23,980 bases of DNA. Origin: Chlorobium sp. (GTDB lineage Bacteria > Bacteroidota > Chlorobiia > Chlorobiales > Chlorobiaceae). The notes beneath the pieces are model-generated. The model made no database searches. It was not told the DNA's origin and saw nothing but the letters and a program-made list of their open reading frames with translations. The stretch covers positions 1 to 23,980 of the forward strand of contig JANQGE010000082.1 of assembly GCA_028277485.1 (NCBI GenBank), written 5' to 3'. Positions 1-7,544 of the stretch are shown here, piece after piece (the stretch's first letter is position 1; every line of letters begins with the position of its first letter). The position numbers and the translations under genes were made by a program.

Positions 1-70
1 CAATGGATGCTTCTGTGGCCTTCACCTCTTCAAACTTTAGAAACTTTTTTTCACCCTTTGTAATTTTCAT
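1..70 (-). CDS. Tail gene after the tube protein, start only (partial)
   Basis: A minus-strand reading frame opens with ATG at 68-70 and stays open to the left edge, reading MKITKGEKKFLKFEEVKATE and on. The GGAGG just upstream, inside the last codons of the tail tube gene, is a strong ribosome binding site and supports this start. In Mu- and P2-like phages the gene after the tube protein encodes a tail assembly chaperone, often with a frameshift. That role is inferred from position only, since just 23 residues are visible. Confidence 0.6.
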   Translation of the reverse strand, partial: MKITKGEKKFLKFEEVKATEASI

Positions 71-73
71 CCG

Positions 74-598
74 TCATCCTCCGATTATCGTTTTGTAAAA
101 CTTGAGGAGATCGACCTCCCCGGTTTTGTATATGTTTGCCAAAACATCCACCTCAAGCATCACCTGTCCGTCAATCTCCATCTTGCAGTATGTGACACTC
201 ATGGCCGTCTCTGCGTCGACGTTGTCATTCTGCTTGAACCCGCCCATCGGGAATTTTTTGAACGAACCGGTCAAATAAACCACAACAGATATTTCATCCG
301 TGCGACCGGCGTTACCGTAAGTTTCAAGCGATCCACGAACCTGGACTTCTGCAGCTTTAAATGGGTTGGCGACCTTTGTCAGAACGTCGGAATAAAGCGA
401 ATTCCACTTGAAGGTCGCTTCCATTTTGTCGATACCGGACGGGAATTCGAGTTTACCCTGCATGCCGAGGGCCTTGTGTTCAGACATCGTGACGTTGACC
501 TCCGGCAGCTTGCATTCGTCAACTTTTCCGAGCAGGCTGTTTCCGTCGACGTATACGTTCGCGTTGGTCAGACGTTTGATTTCAATCTGTTGTGCCAT
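74..598 (-). CDS. Major tail tube protein of a contractile tail
   Basis: This 174-residue protein has the size and composition of the P2 FII / Mu-like tail tube family: soluble, rich in beta-type residues, with no membrane segment. Tube subunits stack as hexamers to form the inner tail tube inside the sheath. It lies 14 bases downstream of the sheath gene, the standard myophage order. Its start has AAGGAG about 10 bases upstream. Its last codons contain the GGAGG that serves the next gene, which suggests coupled translation. The family call rests on resemblance (opening MAQQIEIKRLTNANVY, the LPEVNVTMSEHKALGM segment) and on position next to the sheath. Confidence 0.85.
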   Translation of the reverse strand: MAQQIEIKRLTNANVYVDGNSLLGKVDECKLPEVNVTMSEHKALGMQGKLEFPSGIDKMEATFKWNSLYSDVLTKVANPFKAAEVQVRGSLETYGNAGRTDEISVVVYLTGSFKKFPMGGFKQNDNVDAETAMSVTYCKMEIDGQVMLEVDVLANIYKTGEVDLLKFYKTIIGG

Positions 599-612
599 TA
601 ATCAAGTCTCCT

Positions 613-2058
613 TTATTGAAGAGCTTTCAAAAGCTCGATGTTGATATAGCTTTCAAACGTGATCCTCTCCGCTGGTGTAGGCGGCATAAACTCAAGATCA
701 AACGTCAAGTGTCCGGCGGCAATTTCGGTTTCAGGGTTTTTCGCCGGATCATAGATACACGTGCCGTCGATCAAGGCTCCACGCTGAATCAGCGTGCGGA
801 TGAAACCATTCACTGACTCCCGGATGCTGTCAATAAGCGCCTGGTTGATCGGTCTGTCAAGGAACTGCAGCATGGCGTATTCAAGCGATTCATGCAGAAT
901 GTCCGCCGTCCTCTGAACGTTGATAAAGTTTTCAGGCGCAGTGTTTGTTGGGAACGCAGCGGACCGGTTGCCCCATGCACGAATTCCCGATCCGAACGAG
1001 TTGAAAAGCGTCACTATGCCAGCCTCGTTCAGCGCATTTGCTTCCGTAGTGCTGTCGTTGATCAAGGCAGTAATCGGTGTCTCCATACCGACAATGCCTT
1101 TTATCTCCGTATTTGACGGACTCCACCAGTAACCTTTTTCGACGTCCTTGGCGGCAATGACACCGGCAAGGCGCTGCGAAAGCGGTTCGAGAACTTCGGA
1201 ATCCGTATCGGTATCGTACCGCTTGACGTGCGGATAACAAAGTATGGCCCGCTTGTTGGAAGTATTGAAGTTGATGGAACCGGAAGGTCCGCGTCCAGCG
1301 ATGGCCTCCGAAACGGTTGTGCCGGCAGGGGCATCGATCAATGCCATTGCCCGAAGCTGATCAGCCACAGCAATCATCTCTGTCGACACGGCAAGCTGCG
1401 TACAATACCCAGGGGCAATGATCATTTTCGCCACATACCCGAACAGATTGTAGGTATCTATAAGCGACTGCAAACCGGAACGGTTGCCGTCAACATCGAC
1501 CTCACCGATAATATCGGCAGCTAAAACCGTCGAAGGATCAAGCCATGAATAATCAACTTTTACCGTCGCGCCGCTGGCAATTGCGCCCGTGCTCAGCCTT
1601 GTGATGATGCCGTCTGCCGCGTTGACCGTGTAGTCTGCACCTGAAACGTAGGTTATGCCGCCACCATCACTCTCGACAACCACACTCGCCACCTGCGGAT
1701 GGTCAAGAGTCAGGGTCTCGTCTGCCGCAAAAGTTTTGGTTTCTGCCGCAACGGCAGTTACGTTGCTTGCAGGATCAATAGTGTTGACCACGATACAGAT
1801 AGGCCCATTGCCTTGATCAAATATGGCATCGAGTGCTGCCGGAATGGTGAAACCGGAGCGATTCGTGCCGAAATACTTTGCAGCGTCAACCGGGTTACGA
1901 ACGACAACCGGCTCATTCAAAGTCCGGTCTGCACTGGCAACATCCAGCATCGGAGCGATTCCCACAAGACCAATGACAGCGGTTTTCACTCCGGTGATCG
2001 GACGTGGGCCTTTTTCGATAATGATGGTTTCAACGCCATGTAAATAGTTAGCCGACAT
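613..2058 (-). CDS. Contractile tail sheath protein
   Basis: This 481-residue protein matches the phage tail sheath family (P2 FI / Mu gpL-like). The N-terminal region carries the typical segment reading GVETIIIEKGPRPITGVKTAVIGLVG, here at residues 8-33. The C-terminal part has the conserved IRAWGNRSA and FINVQRTADILHESL segments at about residues 360-390. Sheath subunits polymerise around the tube and contract to drive it through the host envelope. The middle (about residues 100-180) looks like an extra beta-rich insertion with hydrophobic, Thr/Val-rich repeats, which often varies between sheaths. The start overlaps the stop of the upstream gene in TAATG. This protein makes the phage a myovirus. 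Confidence 0.95.
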   Translation of the reverse strand: MSANYLHGVETIIIEKGPRPITGVKTAVIGLVGIAPMLDVASADRTLNEPVVVRNPVDAAKYFGTNRSGFTIPAALDAIFDQGNGPICIVVNTIDPASNVTAVAAETKTFAADETLTLDHPQVASVVVESDGGGITYVSGADYTVNAADGIITRLSTGAIASGATVKVDYSWLDPSTVLAADIIGEVDVDGNRSGLQSLIDTYNLFGYVAKMIIAPGYCTQLAVSTEMIAVADQLRAMALIDAPAGTTVSEAIAGRGPSGSINFNTSNKRAILCYPHVKRYDTDTDSEVLEPLSQRLAGVIAAKDVEKGYWWSPSNTEIKGIVGMETPITALINDSTTEANALNEAGIVTLFNSFGSGIRAWGNRSAAFPTNTAPENFINVQRTADILHESLEYAMLQFLDRPINQALIDSIRESVNGFIRTLIQRGALIDGTCIYDPAKNPETEIAAGHLTFDLEFMPPTPAERITFESYINIELLKALQ

Positions 2059-2249
2059 TATGATTTCCTCCGTTTTGTTTCTTTAGAAGATATTTTCACT
2101 TCCCGCAACCAGCCTTTCCTGATAAGGCGCTTCGTGTACTCGTTATCAGGCGGCATAGACACTACCCCGCCGGGAATAAGTATAACGTCGCCGCCTTCTT
2201 TCAAACTCACCCCGGACAACGGCCCTGAGTAGATATACTTTTTACTCAT
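2058..2249 (-). CDS. DUF2635-like small tail-module protein
   Basis: This 63-residue protein resembles DUF2635, a small family encoded just before the sheath gene in Mu-like phages. The visible features are an opening basic/aromatic strand, a central ILIPGGVVSMP turn, then TKRLIRKGWLREV and a very basic tail (KETKRRKS). Its molecular role is unknown, and its place between the tail terminator and the sheath gene is the usual one for the family. Its stop overlaps the sheath start in TAATG, so the two are probably translationally coupled. Confidence 0.7.
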   Translation of the reverse strand: MSKKYIYSGPLSGVSLKEGGDVILIPGGVVSMPPDNEYTKRLIRKGWLREVKISSKETKRRKS

Positions 2250-2252
2250 CTT

Positions 2253-2819
2253 CTATTCGATAATGGTTATGTTCTCGATCCAGCTAAAAATCGGCTGGTC
2301 ATACCGGTCATGGACTTCACGTCTGGAGCTATCTGTTAAATACGAGCTATGGTCGTCGGCAATAGTCATTCTCGTAATCAGCGGCGGCACATCTTCCTCA
2401 GTGAAGTTCAGATATGCTTCCTGCTCCCATTCGATAACCCACACGAGATAGCCGTCCAGATCAGGCTTGAAGGCATCTTCGCCGGCGCGTTTCAGGTTTA
2501 TCGGCCCGACATTGGCAGTCTGCGGAGTCCACTCGCGCAAAGCCCACCATGCAATTGCCGCAAACTCCTTTAAATCGACCCATCCGTTTTGGAGGTTCGG
2601 GTCAACAATAAGACGTGCCTCGAAATTGAGATATATCCGGCTCCGGTCGCGGGCATTGCCAAAATCAGAAAACGGCTCAATGTCGACCAGCTCAACCAAA
2701 CAACCCGGAAGAGACGTGATGCGGCGGGTTCTAATCATCGGCGTAAAAGCCTCAACAGTGACTCCTGAAAGCTTTGCGGCCAGGTAATCGATTATTTCCG
2801 TGTGCAGTTCAGAAAGCAT
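2253..2819 (-). CDS. Tail terminator / tail completion-like protein
   Basis: This 188-residue protein opens MLSELHTEIIDYLAAKL and continues with alternating strands and helices. That is the pattern of phage tail terminator proteins (Mu gp37-like, lambda gpU-like), which cap the finished tail and dock it to the head. Position supports this: it lies directly after the gpZ-like gene and before the DUF2635-like and sheath genes. Sequence similarity in this family is low, so the assignment depends strongly on gene order. Its start overlaps the stop of the upstream gene in TAATG. Confidence 0.6.
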   Translation of the reverse strand: MLSELHTEIIDYLAAKLSGVTVEAFTPMIRTRRITSLPGCLVELVDIEPFSDFGNARDRSRIYLNFEARLIVDPNLQNGWVDLKEFAAIAWWALREWTPQTANVGPINLKRAGEDAFKPDLDGYLVWVIEWEQEAYLNFTEEDVPPLITRMTIADDHSSYLTDSSRREVHDRYDQPIFSWIENITIIE

Positions 2820-3370
2820 TACAGCGTCCCTTGCTCTTTGTGCATTTCATACCTGAGCTCCTGAATCGCAAGCTGCCGCATTCTTGCCGGAATCAGTGGC
2901 TCTATCTTCTCCATTGCCTTGTTTGCCGCATCGTCGATCTCAACCCTTGAGCGCATGATCGGAAGCCGTTTTTTCGTGGTTCTCTGATACAGCTTTCCTG
3001 CATACTTCGGGTTTTTGGACGGCATAAACGCCGCCGGAAACTTCCACTTTTTCACCCGATAGCCTTTTGACATCTTGATTGGCTTGGCTATCCGATCGGC
3101 TTCGATCGGGTCGGCACCGAACCAGACCTTGACGGCCTTTCCATCTCCAATGCCTTCTTGCCAGTCCTTGTTGTACAGTTTGACGCGGCCAACAATGACC
3201 TTCCGTTTGATGCTCGTTTCATCTTTTACTTCACGCGACAGGTGGGTTCTGACCCATTTCGCCGTTTTGCGAACCGCTCGTTTCATCGCCCGCTCAATTG
3301 CCGACGGGGTCAAGACTTCAGAAAATTCAAAGAACTCTTTATCGTCAAAGTCGATCTTAACCGGGATCAT
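2819..3370 (-). CDS. Minor tail protein Z-like (gpZ family)
   Basis: This 183-residue, strongly basic protein resembles the prophage minor tail protein Z family. It opens with a short beta region, then IERAMKRAVRKTAKWVRTHLSREV, a helical segment that these proteins share, and later a basic RVKKWKFPAAF region and a C-terminal helix. In lambda, gpZ acts at tail completion so that tails become competent to join heads. The gene sits between the gpFII-like connector and the tail terminator and shares ATGA/TAATG overlaps with its neighbours, as expected for one polycistronic late message. Confidence 0.75.
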   Translation of the reverse strand: MIPVKIDFDDKEFFEFSEVLTPSAIERAMKRAVRKTAKWVRTHLSREVKDETSIKRKVIVGRVKLYNKDWQEGIGDGKAVKVWFGADPIEADRIAKPIKMSKGYRVKKWKFPAAFMPSKNPKYAGKLYQRTTKKRLPIMRSRVEIDDAANKAMEKIEPLIPARMRQLAIQELRYEMHKEQGTL

Positions 3371-3666
3371 GTGTCAAGCCTCAGTTCGAGCGTTGTCATA
3401 CCGGTTCCTTCAGGGTACATGTTGACAACCGAGTACGTCTTTTCGTAAGCAACAAGTACAGAACCTATCGCAGCAGAAGCCGCCTGATCGTCGGACAGAC
3501 GGAAAGTGTGCCCCTGAAATCCCGTCGCGCTTCCGGAGAGCCCTGATTGCTCAATAGGGACCGCAAGTTCACCACGCACCTCAACGCCGTCAAGAACAGC
3601 ATCATCTCCGACACGAGCAATTATCTGCTGGTCAGCCGCTGCGAAGATGTCCCGGAATTGCGGCAT
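3367..3666 (-). CDS. Head-tail joining protein, gpFII-like
   Basis: This 99-residue protein is compatible with the lambda gpFII family of head-tail attachment proteins, which bind the portal/gpW complex and form the surface that accepts the tail. The visible pattern is a short N-terminal helical stretch (FRDIFAAADQQIIARVGDDA) followed by mostly beta structure ending in LELRLDT. Gene order fits: capsid, small basic protein, this gene, then gpZ-like. Its stop overlaps the gpZ-like start (ATGA). The family match is by pattern and position, since sequence conservation in gpFII is weak. Confidence 0.65.
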   Translation of the reverse strand: MPQFRDIFAAADQQIIARVGDDAVLDGVEVRGELAVPIEQSGLSGSATGFQGHTFRLSDDQAASAAIGSVLVAYEKTYSVVNMYPEGTGMTTLELRLDT

Positions 3667-3827
3667 TACTTCTTACCCCGTTTGGGTGAAGCAGGACTTG
3701 CCCTGTTCTTTCCTGCACGAGGTTCAGCTTCGACCGCGGCGGCGGTTAATTTGGTCCGCTTTTTAGCTTTTTTCCGTCTTTCTTCCGCGGCCCGCTTCCG
3801 TGCCGCGTTAAAAAATGCGAGTCCCAT
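3666..3827 (-). CDS. Small Lys/Arg-rich head-module protein of unknown role
   Basis: The gene begins at ATG 3825-3827 with a near-perfect AAGGAGG five bases upstream. The longer upstream reading frame is only overlap with the capsid gene. The product is 53 residues: a short hydrophobic start (MGLAFFNAARKRAAEE) followed by a tail dominated by Lys, Arg and Ala. Such small basic proteins occur between capsid and connector genes in some lambda-headed phages, but I know of no assigned function. Nucleic-acid contact inside the head is possible from its charge and is inference only. Its stop overlaps the next start in TAATG. Confidence 0.7.
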   Translation of the reverse strand: MGLAFFNAARKRAAEERRKKAKKRTKLTAAAVEAEPRAGKNRASPASPKRGKK

Positions 3828-3837
3828 AAAAGCCTCC

Positions 3838-4821
3838 TTACGCTGCGGCAATTCGATGCTTGAAAGCCACGACACGAATGTTCTTGGGATCATAAACCCT
3901 CGTCCAGTTCGCGCCGGTCGCCAGCTCTGCCCGTGTCGGATGCCCGCCGATTTCATCACCGGTCGATATGGTTGCAGTCCCAACCCATTTCACGCCGCGA
4001 ACATGCAGCACAAAATGACGGCGAGAAATCAACACATCGACGCCGGCAAGACTGTCACGATCTGTTTCAGCCGGAACTTTCGGGTCACCCTCGGCATAAC
4101 CGACAGCGCCAGGACCGAACAGGTACGTGGTGTAAACACCGCTTGAAACCGGGCAACCGTCATCGAGAATCACCCTTTTCCCCTGGTAAGACGGGAAAGA
4201 CTTTCCGTCACTGCCTTTGACCGTTTCGATCAAATCATCTATGTACAGTTTGGAGTAAGTCTTGGAGTGCATAGCGACCGATGAGAGGGATTCATATTTG
4301 TCGCCAAGCACAAAAGACGCATCTGCAAAAGAGACCTTGTCAATCACTGCCGCTCCGGCAACCAGGCCGGAAATATCGAGGATATTGTCAGACATGTTTG
4401 CCGCGGCAAACGCTCCCTGAAGCTGAGAAATGACGCGATACTGCATATTGCGATCCCAGAACCAGGCAACCAGGCTGGCAATCACCTCGGCAGGATCTTC
4501 GCGGTCGACATTAAGCGCTTCGGCGAGGTCGTTGGAGCTGAAAGCCTTACCGAGAGCCTGCATAACAGCCACATCTTCCCCTGTGCCGATTTTCGACGGC
4601 GTCAACGCTTTCTGATCAGAAAGCTCTTCCGCCTCGCCATCGAGGTCGCTCCAAAACGGCATGTTTACCGTTTCGCCCCCCTGCCGGCTCCCGACTTCGA
4701 TTCGCGGGTCAGCGGCAACAAGCCCCGACTTAAACAGGGCGGAAATTTCAACTGATTTCTGGACAACGTAAGGCGCCCAGACCTCAGGGACGATAATATC
4801 CGCAATTCTCGTTTCTGCCAT
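3838..4821 (-). CDS. Major capsid protein
   Basis: This 327-residue protein lies directly downstream of the prohead protease, the expected capsid slot. It has no signal peptide or membrane segment. It opens MAETRIADIIVPEVWAPYVV and has a long central helix-rich part (about residues 90-150) and a C-terminal LISRRHFVLHVRGVKW segment, resembling the coat proteins grouped as major capsid protein 13-like. These form the icosahedral shell, presumably with the HK97 fold. No cleavage site is evident, and I see no lambda gpD-like decoration gene beside it. The stop TAA at 3838-3840 leaves ten bases to the next start. Confidence 0.85.
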   Translation of the reverse strand: MAETRIADIIVPEVWAPYVVQKSVEISALFKSGLVAADPRIEVGSRQGGETVNMPFWSDLDGEAEELSDQKALTPSKIGTGEDVAVMQALGKAFSSNDLAEALNVDREDPAEVIASLVAWFWDRNMQYRVISQLQGAFAAANMSDNILDISGLVAGAAVIDKVSFADASFVLGDKYESLSSVAMHSKTYSKLYIDDLIETVKGSDGKSFPSYQGKRVILDDGCPVSSGVYTTYLFGPGAVGYAEGDPKVPAETDRDSLAGVDVLISRRHFVLHVRGVKWVGTATISTGDEIGGHPTRAELATGANWTRVYDPKNIRVVAFKHRIAAA

Positions 4822-4824
4822 TGT

Positions 4825-5787
4825 TTATTTCTCCTTCTTTTTTAGGTGGTTAATCGCTTCATCAACTTTACCTGCCGCCAGCAGGGAGCGTACCGTAAGG
4901 TTGGTTTCTGCGGCCTTTTGAAGCCCCTCGTTGATGTCCGGTGCAGTTGTCACGCCAGCCGGGGGCGGAGGCGTAATTGAAAGCTGTGCAAGCGCTGCGC
5001 GAACCTCTGCCGGTTTTTTACCCTCTTTCAGCCATCCCACAGCTCGAGCTGACTGACCCGCAATCTGGCATAGCTCCACGATCTCGACAGCTTCAGCACT
5101 TGCTTCCTCGACAGAGGCGAGGATCTTGTCACGAAGACCCTGATCATTTCCCGGTCCTCCCCCGGAATCATGATCGGAAACTGCGGTTTGCGTTGAGGTT
5201 GTATCAGAATCAGCATTTGCCTGTGGAGGATCAAACTTGACCGGACAGTTGTCAGCCAGGCATTTCGGCATACGAGCGAGAGCGGCTATTTTTACGGCGT
5301 CAACAACAGTGTCGGCGAAGCCCATTTCAACGGCCTGAGCGCCATCGAGCCATGTTGATTCATCGAGCATGGCTTGTATTTCCTCAACATCTTTACCGCT
5401 CTTGCCGGCGTATACTTTCGCGCACGTCTCCTCGAACTGCCTGAATAATGATGCCGCTTCTTCAAAATCCTTACTTTCTCCGCTCACAAAACCCCACGGA
5501 TTATGAATCATGATGTAAGCGTTTTCCGGTATCTTGATTTCATCACCTGCCATGGCGATTACAGACGCAGAGCTTGCGGCAAGACCCGCGATTGTCACAA
5601 CAACCTTTGAATCGTGCATTTTCAGGGCATTGTAAATAGCGAGCCCGTCCATCATGTCGCCGCCAGTCGAATGAATTGAAACGTTGATTTCCTCGCCTTC
5701 AGGAACAGAAGAAAGTTCTGCCATGACTTCTTTCGCGGAAATTCCATCCCACCATCCGCCGATTTCACCGTGAATTTTTATGTCCAT
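4825..5787 (-). CDS. Prohead maturation protease of ClpP fold with C-terminal scaffold-like region
   Basis: This 320-residue protein has an N-terminal ClpP/S14-type serine protease domain (about residues 1-165). It carries the GLAAS nucleophile segment with Ser72, the YIMIHNP segment with His95, and an acidic MLDEST segment (Asp142) as third member of the triad. ClpP-like enzymes of this group process the scaffold during capsid maturation. Residues from about 185 on are low-complexity (Asp/Ser/Thr/Gly/Pro-rich), then helical and charged to a KKKEK end. This looks like a fused scaffold, as in lambda gpC/Nu3, although lambda gpC is an S49 rather than an S14 enzyme. AAGGA lies seven bases before the ATG. 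Confidence 0.88.
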   Translation of the reverse strand: MDIKIHGEIGGWWDGISAKEVMAELSSVPEGEEINVSIHSTGGDMMDGLAIYNALKMHDSKVVVTIAGLAASSASVIAMAGDEIKIPENAYIMIHNPWGFVSGESKDFEEAASLFRQFEETCAKVYAGKSGKDVEEIQAMLDESTWLDGAQAVEMGFADTVVDAVKIAALARMPKCLADNCPVKFDPPQANADSDTTSTQTAVSDHDSGGGPGNDQGLRDKILASVEEASAEAVEIVELCQIAGQSARAVGWLKEGKKPAEVRAALAQLSITPPPPAGVTTAPDINEGLQKAAETNLTVRSLLAAGKVDEAINHLKKKEK

Positions 5788-5816
5788 ACATTTTCCTTGT
5801 TGAGATTTCAGTAAAC

Positions 5817-7250
5817 TTAATCACCCTCCGTTTTTCCAGCCTGTGTAGAGATTTGTAGCTCTTGTTCGCGCTTTACATCAGCGGCTCTTTCCGTATCAAC
5901 CTGATCAGGATCGTCCCCACGTTCCATGATTTTTGCCGTTCTCGATGTAAGACCAGCTTTGATTTCCGCAGCCTTTGTCTGTACATCCTGCAAAGGATTG
6001 ATGTACGGCCATGCTTGCGGATTCCATTTGACTTTGACATCGATGAGCTCTTTTGCCGCAAGGGCATTGAGTACCGCTATCCTAATCCACTTGCGCCAAA
6101 CAGGAAGGCACATTTGATGGATAACGTTAAACCGTTGGTCTTGTTGCAACTTTCGGCGGAAAACCCCAAGAGCGACACGGACTGTACGGTCGTTGACCGC
6201 ACCGTAATCACCTGTCAATAGTTCATATGGAAGGGCGTTGCCAGATGCTATTTTCTGATTGTGATGCTTTACAAATTTCTCGTACTCTTCGCCAAGCTCT
6301 GGCATATGAGGGAATGAGATTTCTTCACCCGGCAGAAGAGTATAAACCGATCCAGCATTTATTGACGATTCATGCACTACATCAGGATCTATTCGTTCGC
6401 CTGTGATCGGGTCTTTTCCATCCTCAACAGGCTCCGGTCGTCTAATAAACCCGGTAAATGCCGCCGCAAGTTTTTGACGCTCGAGCGTTGCTTCGTCGAA
6501 ATCATCAAGCTGTGAGATTGTTTGCAGCGTTCCGGATGACCTTGGAACCCCACGCAGTTGTCCCGGCCTCCTTGGTTTGTACAGGTGCAGCATATCGTCA
6601 ACCGGCACCCGAACCATTTTATCTTCTGTATAATCAGCAACACCAAAAACGCCTTTACCGGCAAAAAGGTAGTCACCGGGGTGCTCTTTCAGCATCCAAT
6701 ACGCGATGCGCTGACCGTCTTTAAATTCGATGCCGTTGAAGATTTCGTTTCCATTTGGCGCCTTACCGTTTGCCAGAGGAATCATGTCAGCTTCGATGAG
6801 CTGAACTCGGAGCGGAACGATACCGCTACCGTCATAAGGAAGAACGATTAACCGAGCGAAACACTCGCCTGACTCTTTCCATGCGCGAACAGCGAGATCT
6901 TGCAAACCGTAAAAATCCAGCACTCTATCAAAATCAGCATGCACTCGCCATTCGTCCCACAGTGTGGATAGCTCCTTCTTTACATCATCGTCAGCAACCG
7001 GTAGCGGGGTTATCCCTGTGCCGATAAGTTCAGAGCTATAGGTATCAACCGCATTGTCAGCGACAGGCGCATTTCTTGCCATGTCGCGTGACCTCGCACG
7101 CAAAAGAGGGAGATACGGAAGATTTGCCCGATTCGGACCAGCATTACCGCTTGCGTTAGTCCCGAACGATCTGTTTGTCCGTCCGGCTTTCCAGTGGGAT
7201 TTCGGGGCAACCCCAAGCATTCTTGCTATCGCTCGTCGAATTTTCCCCAT
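5817..7250 (-). CDS. Portal protein, lambda gpB family
   Basis: The product is about 477 residues and matches the lambda-type portal family. The N-terminal part reads LPYLPLLRARSRDMARNAPVADNAVDTYSSELIGTG in pieces typical of the family, followed by a DEWRVHADFDRVLDFYGLQ segment and the LRGVPRSSGTLQTISQLDDFDEATLERQKLAAAF core near the middle. The portal dodecamer sits at one capsid vertex, and DNA enters through it. I place the start at ATG 7248-7250, which overlaps the gpW-like stop in TGATG. A GTG one codon upstream would add one residue. The C-terminal third is charged and helical. Confidence 0.92.
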   Translation of the reverse strand: MGKIRRAIARMLGVAPKSHWKAGRTNRSFGTNASGNAGPNRANLPYLPLLRARSRDMARNAPVADNAVDTYSSELIGTGITPLPVADDDVKKELSTLWDEWRVHADFDRVLDFYGLQDLAVRAWKESGECFARLIVLPYDGSGIVPLRVQLIEADMIPLANGKAPNGNEIFNGIEFKDGQRIAYWMLKEHPGDYLFAGKGVFGVADYTEDKMVRVPVDDMLHLYKPRRPGQLRGVPRSSGTLQTISQLDDFDEATLERQKLAAAFTGFIRRPEPVEDGKDPITGERIDPDVVHESSINAGSVYTLLPGEEISFPHMPELGEEYEKFVKHHNQKIASGNALPYELLTGDYGAVNDRTVRVALGVFRRKLQQDQRFNVIHQMCLPVWRKWIRIAVLNALAAKELIDVKVKWNPQAWPYINPLQDVQTKAAEIKAGLTSRTAKIMERGDDPDQVDTERAADVKREQELQISTQAGKTEGD

Positions 7251-7477
7251 CACAGCCCCCTGTATCTGACCGTTCTTGCACGACCGGACGAAGCCGGAAG
7301 CTGTGACTGTAATCTCGCGAGTTCTGTTTGCAGCTCCGGAAGACTGATTTCTGAATACTTGATCGTGCGATCAGCAAACCGCACTTCTGATACGCGGTCC
7401 CCGTTCGCAAAGTTCTTGATAGCGGTTTCAACAGCAACGATGTCGGTCTGCAGCGCGGCAAGTTCTTCTTCTGTCAC
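7250..7477 (-). CDS. Head-tail connector, gpW-like
   Basis: This small acidic-to-basic protein of about 75 residues lies between the terminase and portal genes, the position of gpW in lambda. GpW plugs the portal after packaging and binds gpFII. The visible pattern is a helix (TEEELAALQTDIVAVETAIKN), a short strand region (VSEVRFADRTIKYSEI) and a second helix (LPELQTELARLQSQL), which matches gpW. I choose GTG at 7475-7477 because AGAGG lies seven bases upstream. The open frame continues to 7561, but that part (GNIHTGFFLLLFLCYG) looks like leader sequence. A GTG at 7481-7483 is a weaker alternative. Confidence 0.75.
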   Translation of the reverse strand: MTEEELAALQTDIVAVETAIKNFANGDRVSEVRFADRTIKYSEISLPELQTELARLQSQLPASSGRARTVRYRGL

Positions 7478-7544
7478 GGACACCCCTCTTTTTAGGTTTT
7501 CCCCGTAGCATAAAAAGAGGAGCAAAAAAAATCCTGTGTGGATA

